Source: Vibrio ostreae (GTDB taxonomy: Bacteria > Pseudomonadota > Gammaproteobacteria > Enterobacterales > Vibrionaceae). From it: a DNA stretch of 64,000 nt. Positions 18,273 through 25,621 of this stretch are shown in pieces. A program made the translations under genes and the position numbers. The stretch is taken from NCBI RefSeq assembly GCF_019226825.1, contig NZ_CP076643.1, positions 1,054,001 through 1,118,000 of the forward strand, read 5' to 3'. Positions within the stretch are counted from its first letter, which is position 1. Each line of letters opens with the position of its first letter. The notes under the pieces were generated by a model, which was not told where the DNA came from, ran no database searches, and saw only the letters and a program-made list of their open reading frames with translations.

Positions 18273-20024
18273 ATGGAACAAGAGATCATCGAACAGTTTA
18301 ATGAAGCATTACTAGAACTGAAACGAAGTAAAGAACGAGAGCAACGCTTAGCGGAAGAAAACCGGGTTATTCTCGCGGCACTGTCAGCGTTCAGTCATGC
18401 CGACAACAAGTATCAGATTTTCGAGGAATTGAAAAAGGTACTCAGTCGTTATATTGAGTTCGATGATTTCATTGTGATTTCGAAGCCCAAACATCGTCAG
18501 ATATACCTGACGTTTCTTGCGTCTAATCTTGCCTTCCAGGGCAAGGAATGGCTCAATGGCGACAAGTTTCAGCGTGTCCTTGATGGTGAAAGCATTATTT
18601 TGTTTGAACCGGGCAAACTTGATGAATTCCAAAATCTGAACGCCTTCCTTAAGGACCAGATTCAGTCGGCATTGATCGCCGGAATCCGGGCACAAACCAG
18701 TGACTCTGTTTTGCTGCTACTGGGGAATAGGAAAGGGCAGTTCAGCCTCGAAACCCGCTCAACTTTACTGCGTTTCCGGCCGCTTCTCGAACGAGCCATC
18801 AACGATATTGAGCATAAAGAAGAGCTGCAAAAGCTGGTTGATTTAAGAACCCAAGAACTGCAAATTGCTCAACAACAAGCGGAACAGGCTAACCAGTCCA
18901 AATCAAAATTCCTGGCCATGATGAGCCATGAACTGCGAACACCACTTAACGCCGTGTTAGGCCTTATCGATATTTTACGAGAAAATTCAGAGATCTACCA
19001 ATTGGAAATGCTAGAGCAGATGGAAAATTCTGCCGAGCTTTTGCTGGTGATCATTAACGATATTCTTGATTTTAGTCGCATCGAGTCCGGCCACTTCTCG
19101 TTACACTGTCACTGGATTAACCTACGTAAGAAATTGCACCAGGCTCTGGAACATCATCATCAGGTCGCAACTGCAAAAGGCATTCAGTTCAACCTCCAGG
19201 CAACCATCCATGATGGCTACGAATACTGGGTGGATGAAGTTCGTTTAACGCAAATATTGTTTAACGTTGTGGGTAACGCGATCAAGTTCACCCAACACGG
19301 CAGTGTTGATGTACGTTTGGTCACGACTCGGGATGGACTCGAGATTAATATCGAGGATACTGGTATCGGCATCGACAGCCAGCGTATTGATAATCTGTTC
19401 TCGCCATTTATTCAGGCCGACGATTCTATTACACGTAACTTCGGTGGCACCGGGCTTGGATTAGCGATTACCAAGCATCTGGTCGAGTTGATGCAGGGAA
19501 AAATCAAAGTCGAGAGCGAGCTTGGTCAAGGCTCTAAGTTTTCTATCATTCTGCCATTAAAATCACGCTCAAGTGATCAGGTTACAACAGTGCTAGTGCC
19601 AGACAATGAGCTATCAACCAAAGCTGTTGTAGCAAACGTCGGACAACATATCTTGGTCGTTGAAGATACCAAAACCAACCAGATGGTCATCAAACTGTTG
19701 CTAAATCGCATGGGTTACAACGTCACGATTGCGGAAAATGGCCAGCAAGCGATAGATATCGTCACAAGGGAACCGGCGTTTGATCTGATCTTCATGGACA
19801 TTTCTATGCCAGTGATGGATGGAATTGAGGCGACTCGTATGTTGCGGGCTAAGCAGATATCAGCACCAATCATCGCTTTAACTGCACATTCGATGCATAG
19901 TGACCATGAGGTTTGCCTTAGCGCTGGCATGAACGACATCATTATCAAACCAATTCGCAGTAAAGAATTACAGCGAATCACAGATCGTTATCTGCAGTCA
20001 CGTAATGTCATCAATCCAGTTTAA
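18273..20024 (+). CDS. vpsS: Hybrid sensor histidine kinase VpsS
   Basis: A 583-aa soluble hybrid kinase with no membrane segments. Order: N-terminal coiled coil (1-30), a GAF-like or divergent sensor region (about 40-180), a second coiled coil (180-210), HisKA with H219 in [10 protein letters not shown], HATPase with N335 ([10 protein letters not shown]), DTGIGI and GTGLGLAI, then a receiver with D509 ([11 protein letters not shown]) and K559. There is no HPt domain, so phosphate must pass to a separate carrier. In V. cholerae VpsS feeds LuxU and promotes biofilm genes, and NosP inhibits it in response to NO. It is the last gene before the dif region. Confidence 0.9.
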   Translation: MEQEIIEQFNEALLELKRSKEREQRLAEENRVILAALSAFSHADNKYQIFEELKKVLSRYIEFDDFIVISKPKHRQIYLTFLASNLAFQGKEWLNGDKFQRVLDGESIILFEPGKLDEFQNLNAFLKDQIQSALIAGIRAQTSDSVLLLLGNRKGQFSLETRSTLLRFRPLLERAINDIEHKEELQKLVDLRTQELQIAQQQAEQANQSKSKFLAMMSHELRTPLNAVLGLIDILRENSEIYQLEMLEQMENSAELLLVIINDILDFSRIESGHFSLHCHWINLRKKLHQALEHHHQVATAKGIQFNLQATIHDGYEYWVDEVRLTQILFNVVGNAIKFTQHGSVDVRLVTTRDGLEINIEDTGIGIDSQRIDNLFSPFIQADDSITRNFGGTGLGLAITKHLVELMQGKIKVESELGQGSKFSIILPLKSRSSDQVTTVLVPDNELSTKAVVANVGQHILVVEDTKTNQMVIKLLLNRMGYNVTIAENGQQAIDIVTREPAFDLIFMDISMPVMDGIEATRMLRAKQISAPIIALTAHSMHSDHEVCLSAGMNDIIIKPIRSKELQRITDRYLQSRNVINPV

Positions 20025-20062
20025 CTCAATGAGAATGAGTCGATCACAGACACAGATTTAAT

Positions 20063-20111
20063 TAATTACCGTATTGCTAAAAGTTAGAGACTTTTAGCAA
20101 TATGGTAATTA
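20063..20111. repeat. Long inverted repeat after vpsS
   Basis: A 21-bp stem with a 7-base loop. Left arm 20063-20083 includes ATTGCTAAAAG; right arm 20091-20111 includes CTTTTAGCAAT. There is a single mismatch that becomes a wobble pair in RNA. It starts 38 bp after the vpsS stop and lies about 100 bp from dif. There is no T run, so it may be an unusual terminator or a DNA or RNA structure. Confidence 0.8.
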
Positions 20112-20208
20112 TATACTTTATGGTAAATTGGTTATGTTCAATAGAAATCATGCAGATAAGAGGAAAGGGAAGCTACATCAGTGCCGTACCTATATCTACA
20201 CACACTTA

Positions 20209-20236
20209 ATTTAACATAATACATATAATGCGTACT
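20209..20236 (-). other. dif: dif site (XerCD chromosome dimer resolution), chromosome 1
   Basis: Read on the minus strand: XerC arm AGTACGCATTA, 6-bp centre TATGTA, XerD arm TTATGTTAAAT. The XerD arm is identical to that of E. coli dif, and the XerC arm differs at three of 11 positions (E. coli GGTGCGCATAA). The spacing 11-6-11 is exact. FtsK-activated XerC/XerD resolve chromosome dimers here, and in Vibrio this is where filamentous phages such as CTX integrate. Closeness to matP and matS sites supports the call. Confidence 0.96.
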
Positions 20237-21521
20237 ATGATTGTAAGGGCAACGTTGCTAGTTCTTGCTTGATCTTCGGTAAATTTTAGCCAAATTACCG
20301 CTAGTTCGCGGTGAACTACGCACCTGATATTACTTAATCAATTAATGCTGCTAACGATTCAAAATCAGGGTTAAATCCGTATTCATTACTCTGAATACTA
20401 CGATGAGATGCGCCGCTGTGCTTTCTGTGTTTTTAACTCGTGACTCTTTGTTCAAATTCATAACGACAACCCGTGGCTCGTTGTCTAGCGACCAGGACTT
20501 TTGTCTGATCGTTTGTCATGATCACTCATGATGTCCTCGACGTTGAATCTTCTACTTTTGACTTAATCTGGGTATCTGCCAATCCGACATCAACTCGGTC
20601 GCTAAGTTTACGGTTTGCGTTAATCTTCCATTCAATTCTTAATTCGTTCCATCGTGTACAACAGTCTTCAAGACATTGGCCCAGAGTGACCGGTTGCTGC
20701 CGTTGCTCTAATAACCAACAACGGGTTGTTTTGAATAGATTGAAGTCTTATCTTTTTGTTGGTCTTAGTCATTCTGCTACATAAAGCCTGAACTATTGTG
20801 TATTGTGGTTGGCTGATTTTTTCTGTCGGTATCGCTGATAGATCCTAGCGTCATATGCCTGGACGGATTCTTGTTTGTGTCAGATTAGCCTGGCTTGTTA
20901 TTTGGCGTGAGAGAACCGCTGTGAGTATCACATCTGATTTTAAATGCCGAAGTGTTGGCATTCATCTTTCTTAACTTCAGATCTACTCTGATAGCGGAGA
21001 AGCAGCAGCCTTAGCTACACAACCAACACCGAAATTAACAATATACATAAAAGTTACAGTGTCATGATTACAGATAAAGCCATCTTCTCTATCCGGATTT
21101 TAAACTGGCAACTTCCCTACTTTATTCGCTTGGTTATGGCCAAGTCAGTGACGTTGGGGCCGTGTCTTGTACCAATGAAGTTCGGACGGTTTGGCTTGTG
21201 GATTCACGGATTGAAACACCTCCTAAACTAAGCAATTTACAACGATGATATTGGGCAGTTGTGTGAGGCGTATTGAGACTAGATGTGTTGTTGTTTTAGA
21301 TTCGACCTTAAAAATAGTTATAGTGCGTCAGATATGGCTATTTAGGTCATATTCATGCTTTTCCAGATAAACCTCTGATAAGCGATTTCATACCATTTGC
21401 TATCAATTTGGACAAATCAAAAGTATTCACCCTAAGAGCCTTGCAATCATAGTTGGTTATACTTTTGATATATAATGAATTTTGCTATCATAGCCAGCCA
21501 CATAGATGATATGAAATTACC

Positions 21522-21761
21522 ATGGCAATAACTATCCGCGATATAGATAACCACCAACTGATGTTATCGCAACTCAAAGAGCTGACTGAGCTCCCTACTA
21601 TGTCAAAAAGCCTGATTCAGGGCGGCTACCTGGCTTTGCAGTATCACCAACTTTACCAACAGCAACAAGAAGAGAATCAACAGCTGCGCGCAGAGCTAGA
21701 AACCTTACGTGCCAAAGTCGATGGTTTTGTCGATGCATTTGAAGCCTTGAAACGACGTTAG
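21522..21761 (+). CDS. Small coiled-coil protein of unknown function
   Basis: A 79-aa, highly charged, Gln-rich protein. After a folded-looking N-terminal part (MAITIRDIDNHQLMLSQLKELTEL) it forms a predicted coiled coil from about residue 40 to 70 (HQLYQQQQEENQQLRAELETLRAKV). No signal peptide and no membrane segment. A good terminator follows 25 bp after the stop, supporting a real gene. It is the first gene to the right of dif. Function unknown. Confidence 0.72.
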   Translation: MAITIRDIDNHQLMLSQLKELTELPTMSKSLIQGGYLALQYHQLYQQQQEENQQLRAELETLRAKVDGFVDAFEALKRR

Positions 21762-21785
21762 GCTAAGCTTTCGTCACCCAAAGAA

Positions 21786-21817
21786 AAACGGCTGAACACA
21801 GAAGTGCTCAGCCGTTT
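21786..21817. terminator. Terminator between the coiled-coil gene and the DUF3634 gene
   Basis: Stem AAACGGCTGA (21786-21795) with TCAGCCGTTT (21808-21817), serving converging genes. On the minus strand it is followed by TTCTTTGG. Confidence 0.75.
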
Positions 21818-21845
21818 AGCATAAATATGTGACCTGGTAACTTAA

Positions 21846-22163
21846 TCAGCGCCCTTTCTTGGTATTGCCGTTACTGCTCTTAAAGCCTTGATGCGGAAAG
21901 ACATTACGAATGCGCTGCTGAATTTTTTTCGGAACCTGATTCGAGAAGACCAGTTTCATTCCCGTGCGTTGTTGGTAGACTTTCAATTCCCCATCAAAGG
22001 GGGTCACCTCACCGATTTCACTGACATTATGTTTAAATGCCGGCGGAAAATGGCCTTTCACATTTTGAATGGCACCATCTTTAAATTTCACTTTAAGTAC
22101 CGGTCGGTCAACCGCAACCAGCCAGAAAATCACAATCGCAGCTACTAAAATCACATACAGCAT
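21846..22163 (-). CDS. DUF3634 family membrane-anchored protein
   Basis: A 105-aa protein with one N-terminal membrane segment (about residues 2-18, LYVILVAAIVIFWLVAV). A basic globular part follows (PVLKVKFKDGAIQNVKGHFPPAFKHNVSEIG) and a Lys/Asn/Gly tail. It matches what I recall of the Vibrio DUF3634 family, function unknown. It starts 11 bp after the matP stop on the same strand and is probably co-transcribed with matP, so a role near the terminus or the divisome is conceivable but unproven. Confidence 0.82.
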   Translation of the reverse strand: MLYVILVAAIVIFWLVAVDRPVLKVKFKDGAIQNVKGHFPPAFKHNVSEIGEVTPFDGELKVYQQRTGMKLVFSNQVPKKIQQRIRNVFPHQGFKSSNGNTKKGR

Positions 22164-22174
22164 ATTGCTTACTC

Positions 22175-22624
22175 CTAGTCAGACAGCAACTTACTCAGGT
22201 CTTCTTTCAAGTTAGATACAGTGCGGCTGGCCTTTTCGCTGCGCGATGCTTCACTCAGCAGATATTCAATCGCGTCCGATAAAGTACAGCCTAAGTCATT
22301 AGCGCGAACCGACAATTTTTCCCACACACGGTAGTCCAGATCGATCGACTTTTTGCGCGTGTGTAGCTGCTCGGCATTGAAATGGCGTTTACGCTTGGCA
22401 CGAATAGCCTGCTTGAGTTTATTCTCAAGCTCGGGAGCCATATGCTGTTCAATCCACTCGAGCACCAGGGTTGGCTCATGTTCGATGGACTTCAAGTTCT
22501 GAACGGCGGCATCCGCTTCACTGCGATCGATATGGCATGTGATTGCTTCGCCATCTTTCCACTTTTTAATGAGATACTGCCACTTCCAACCACATTCAAG
22601 GTTTTCAAGTTGTTGATATTTCAT
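22175..22624 (-). CDS. matP: Macrodomain Ter organiser MatP
   Basis: DNA-binding protein that recognises matS sites and holds the Ter region together until division. The 149-aa product begins MKYQQLENLECGWKWQYL, nearly as in E. coli. It carries the strongly conserved block IRAKRKRHFNAEQLHTRKKS and the ribbon-helix-helix region starting SIDLDYRVW. I chose ATG 22624, three codons inside the longest frame, because it matches the family start. It is divergent from lonH with fabA beyond, the same matP-lonH-fabA order as in E. coli. Five exact matS sites occur in this window. Confidence 0.97.
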   Translation of the reverse strand: MKYQQLENLECGWKWQYLIKKWKDGEAITCHIDRSEADAAVQNLKSIEHEPTLVLEWIEQHMAPELENKLKQAIRAKRKRHFNAEQLHTRKKSIDLDYRVWEKLSVRANDLGCTLSDAIEYLLSEASRSEKASRTVSNLKEDLSKLLSD

Positions 22625-22889
22625 GCCAGGCAATTCCGGTTAACGTTAGGGTGACAGCGTAACCCAGAAGTGACTTAACTTTCAATTCAATCCGCAAAAA
22701 ACACGACTGGGATCATCAAACTTTCAGTCAGTTACCTTAGATTAAAACGGTGCTGTATGCTGAAGAGTATAGCGTGAGTTCGCTGGCTATTGAGACAAAT
22801 CGAAAATATCCACTCTGTGTTCATCTTAGCTATTCGTGCATCCGGTTTTTCTATATAATTTGGCTCTTTTTCATCATTTCGACGATTCA

Positions 22890-24539
22890 ATGACACAAGA
22901 TATCTGGCGTCTGGCGACGCCTCAGTATGACCAGTTCAGCGCTGACTTTTCTCAATACCCGAGCCTGCCATCTGTTTCTCTGTTTGAAACCCAGAGCAGA
23001 CTTTCTCTCGCACTTGAACGATTCATACATATCAAGGGTTTTAGTCGCATTCTGCTGGTGAACGGGCCTGACAACTCGATTTACCGGACATTAATCAAAG
23101 AGCAGCTAGAGCATGCTAATCCGGCCCTGCCGATCATCACTACCGAAACGCTCGACATCAGTGCCATATTCGGTCAGGTGAAAGCGCAACGTGGCGAAAT
23201 CATCAGTCAAATTCCGGGGTTACTGGATAAAGCCAATCATGGCTATCTGATTGTTTCAGCGAATTTATTGCTGGCAAACCCTCTGGCGTGGCCAATGCTT
23301 AAGTCTGCCGTTCTTGGCGACCCGATCTCTCCGATCAACTGCGATCCTAAGTCACCATTGCACACCACGATCAGTAAAAATTACAACATCAAACTAATCG
23401 TACTTGGCGATCGCACCCAACTCGGTGACATCGATTATCTTGATGCTGATATTCACTCAGGCCTGTGTCTGTTTAGTGAACTAGAGATGGACATTAAAAT
23501 CGATACTGATTCAATTCAGAATTACCTCGGCTATCTGCGTTGGATTACTAAGCGTTACACACTGCCTGAGCTGGACAGCGGCGCCATTATCGCGCTGATG
23601 ACGGCCGGCGCACGTTATACCGAAGATCAGCACTATGCCCCGCTATGCGTGATGTGGCATCGTTCACTGCTGGAAGAAGCGGCCCTGCTGAGCCAGGGAC
23701 AATTAATTAACAAAGCGCACATTGAACAAGCGCTTGACCAACGCTACTACCGTGAATCTTATCTGCCGCAGCGCGCACTGGATGATATTCTCGATGGCCA
23801 GGTCATTATCGAAACTCAGGGCGAACAGATTGGCCAGGTGAACGGCCTGACCGTGATTGAAGTGGCCGGCCACCCAGTTTCATACGGTGAACCGGCGCGC
23901 ATCTCCTGTGTTATCCACTTTGGTGATGGCGATATTTCTGACGTGGAACGTAAAGTGGAGCTTGGTGGTAACCTGCATGCCAAAGGCATGATGATTATGC
24001 AGGCGTTCGTCAGCAGCGCGCTGGATCTGGATATGCCATTGCCATTCTCCGCTTCGGTCGTATTCGAGCAGTCTTACAGTGAAGTCGATGGCGACAGCGC
24101 ATCTCTGGCAGAACTATGTTCACTGGTCAGTGCCCTTTCTGAATACCCGATTGACCAACAGATTGCGGTAACTGGCGCAGTCGACCAATTTGGCCGTGTG
24201 CAGGCCGTTGGCGGCCTTAACGAAAAAATTGAAGGCTTCTATCGAGTATGCCAGCATAATGGCTTTACAGGTAAACAAGGTGTCATTCTGCCCAAAAGTA
24301 ATCTAAAACATCTTGCACTTCATCAATCTGTCGTCGAAAGTATTAAGAATGGCGAGTTCAACATCTGGCCAGTATCCAATGTGGATGAAGCGATACCTGT
24401 CCTGATGAAGAAGCCGTTCCGTGGTGATGATGAAGAAAGTGTCATCAGCCGAATAGCGGAACGAATTGATAACTTTGAAAAACACGTTCAGCCACAAGGA
24501 TTTGTGGAACGCGTCAAAAACTGGTTTGTTTCGAACTGA
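22890..24539 (+). CDS. lonH: Lon-family protease-like protein LonH (YcbZ)
   Basis: A 549-aa relative of Lon. The N-terminal two thirds resemble a degenerate ATPase region without a normal Walker A. The C-terminal Lon protease domain is intact: the catalytic Ser (S403 in EVDGDSAS) and Lys (K446 in GGLNEKIEGF) are 43 residues apart as in Lon. I started at ATG 22890 (MTQDIW...), matching the family, although no strong ribosome-binding site is visible; an upstream start at 22836 is possible. Its substrates are unknown. It lies between matP (divergent) and fabA. Confidence 0.9.
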   Translation: MTQDIWRLATPQYDQFSADFSQYPSLPSVSLFETQSRLSLALERFIHIKGFSRILLVNGPDNSIYRTLIKEQLEHANPALPIITTETLDISAIFGQVKAQRGEIISQIPGLLDKANHGYLIVSANLLLANPLAWPMLKSAVLGDPISPINCDPKSPLHTTISKNYNIKLIVLGDRTQLGDIDYLDADIHSGLCLFSELEMDIKIDTDSIQNYLGYLRWITKRYTLPELDSGAIIALMTAGARYTEDQHYAPLCVMWHRSLLEEAALLSQGQLINKAHIEQALDQRYYRESYLPQRALDDILDGQVIIETQGEQIGQVNGLTVIEVAGHPVSYGEPARISCVIHFGDGDISDVERKVELGGNLHAKGMMIMQAFVSSALDLDMPLPFSASVVFEQSYSEVDGDSASLAELCSLVSALSEYPIDQQIAVTGAVDQFGRVQAVGGLNEKIEGFYRVCQHNGFTGKQGVILPKSNLKHLALHQSVVESIKNGEFNIWPVSNVDEAIPVLMKKPFRGDDEESVISRIAERIDNFEKHVQPQGFVERVKNWFVSN

Positions 24540-24550
24540 TCGGAGTTGTT
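24534..24550 (+). promoter_or_regulatory. Putative FadR site upstream of fabA
   Basis: AACTGATCGGAGTTGTT differs at one of 17 positions from the FadR site I recall for E. coli fabA, and fits the general AGCTGGTCCGAYNTGTT consensus at 13 of 17. It spans the lonH stop and lies 55-71 bp before the fabA ATG, a position suitable for activation of fabA by FadR. Confidence 0.68.
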
Positions 24551-24604
24551 TGGCGTACACGTGTTCACTAACATGCACCCTATCAAAAATTGGAGTAATT
24601 GATA

Positions 24605-25123
24605 ATGCAGAACAAACGTGACTCTTATAATCGTGATGACCTTCTAGCCTCTAGCCGTGGCGAGCTGTTCGGTCCTGGATACCCTCAACTTCCTGCGCCT
24701 AACATGCTGATGATGGATCGCGTGACTAAGATGTCTGAAACAGAAGGCGATTTTGGTAAAGGTCTTATCTTAGCTGAGCTGGACATCACTCCTGATCTTT
24801 GGTTCTTTGACTGTCACTTCCCCGGCGATCCGGTCATGCCTGGCTGTCTTGGCCTGGATGCGATGTGGCAACTTGTTGGTTTCTTCCTTGGCTGGGTTGG
24901 CGGCAAAGGTAAAGGTCGTGCACTGGGTGTTGGCGAAGTGAAATTCACTGGTCAAATCCTGCCTACAGCGAAGAAAGTGACTTATGAAATCCATATGAAG
25001 CGTGTTGTTAACCGCAAACTGGTTATGGGCCTGGCTGATGGTCGTGTTCTGGTTGACGGCAAAGAAATTTATGTGGCTAAAGACCTGAAAGTTGGCCTGT
25101 TTACAGACACTTCAGCGTTTTAA
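24605..25123 (+). CDS. fabA: 3-hydroxydecanoyl-ACP dehydratase/isomerase FabA
   Basis: Bifunctional enzyme that dehydrates 3-hydroxydecanoyl-ACP and isomerises the product, starting unsaturated fatty acid synthesis. The 172-aa hotdog protein has its active site His71 (DCHFPGDP) and Asp85 (LGLDAMWQ). ATG 24605 (MQNKRDSY...) is chosen, with GGAG 9 bases upstream; the TTG two codons earlier is less likely. A likely FadR activator site lies upstream and a strong terminator follows. Confidence 0.97.
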   Translation: MQNKRDSYNRDDLLASSRGELFGPGYPQLPAPNMLMMDRVTKMSETEGDFGKGLILAELDITPDLWFFDCHFPGDPVMPGCLGLDAMWQLVGFFLGWVGGKGKGRALGVGEVKFTGQILPTAKKVTYEIHMKRVVNRKLVMGLADGRVLVDGKEIYVAKDLKVGLFTDTSAF

Positions 25124-25138
25124 GCACCTGATTTTATC

Positions 25139-25165
25139 AAAACCGCTCAAATGAGCGGTTTTTTT
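25139..25165 (+). terminator. Terminator after fabA
   Basis: Stem ACCGCTC / GAGCGGT with loop AAAT, followed by eight Ts. A classic Rho-independent terminator 15 bp after the fabA stop. Confidence 0.9.
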
Positions 25166-25237
25166 ATAGCTAGCACACTTAGTTATAGTGCATTAGATTA
25201 TACGTATTGAAGTCAAACCCACTCGTTGTGCGGGCAA

Positions 25238-25260
25238 ATAAAAAGCCCCTTTCGGGGCTT
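25238..25260 (-). terminator. Terminator after rmf
   Basis: Stem AAGCCCC / GGGGCTT with a 4-base loop, followed on the minus strand by TTTTTATTT, 22 bp after the rmf stop. Confidence 0.87.
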
Positions 25261-25282
25261 AACTTCCTGAGTATGTGGAAAA

Positions 25283-25456
25283 TTATTTATAGAGACCTAA
25301 AGTTTTATCTTCTCTAGCTTCTCGCCAACCACCTAGCCAATTAGATCGGGCATCCATCTGCTGATACGGGCATTCTTCTTGTGAACGGCCGTTAAGACCC
25401 GCTTTGTACCCTTGAGATTGAGCTCGTTCCAGGCGATCACGCTTCTGTCTCTTCAT
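25283..25456 (-). CDS. rmf: Ribosome modulation factor Rmf (57 aa)
   Basis: Small basic protein that dimerises 70S ribosomes into inactive 100S particles in stationary phase. I translated the minus strand from ATG 25456. It begins MKRQKRDRLERAQSQGYKAG, then LNGRSQEECPYQ, then SNWLGGWREARED. The start and the W-L-G-G-W-R-E-A block are nearly identical to E. coli RMF (55 aa). It sits beside fabA, as in enterics, but on the opposite strand with its own terminator. Confidence 0.97.
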   Translation of the reverse strand: MKRQKRDRLERAQSQGYKAGLNGRSQEECPYQQMDARSNWLGGWREAREDKTLGLYK

Positions 25457-25566
25457 AGTGCAGTCCTCATACAGTAACTTGTGTCTAACTTACAACTATT
25501 AAAATAGTGTGGCATTTACATGACCACACCAATAAGAATTGCTCAAAAAACGCACTTTCTCAAGGT

Positions 25567-25602
25567 AAAAAAAAGCACAAGTCCAGATCTGTGAACTTGT
25601 GC
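25567..25602 (-). terminator. Terminator after the DUF3466 gene
   Basis: Stem GCACAAGT (25575-25582) / ACTTGTGC (25595-25602), followed on the minus strand by eight Ts. It ends the grx-uup-DUF3466 unit. Confidence 0.88.
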
Positions 25603-25621
25603 CTCGTTTGACAAATTTTTG

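Larger units (their letters stand above)
20025..21521. other. Gene-free terminus region around dif
   Basis: About 1.5 kb with no convincing gene on either strand, AT-rich relative to its surroundings. It contains a 21-bp hairpin (20063-20111), the dif site (20209-20236), smaller inverted repeats such as AATGCC/GGCATT (20943-20962), a dif-resembling sequence at 21033-21060 and a 55-codon open frame at 21064-21231. The 88-codon frame at 20518-20784 is serine-rich with no recognisable domain and lacks a clear ribosome-binding site. Confidence 0.8.

Noticed and set aside
20161..20180. GGAAAGGGAAG near dif as a KOPS motif
   Set aside because: It does not match GGGNAGGG.
20518..20784. 88-codon open frame on the plus strand in the dif region
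   Set aside because: Serine-rich, no domain or signal features, no good ribosome-binding site, and surrounded by non-coding sequence. It looks like a chance open frame.
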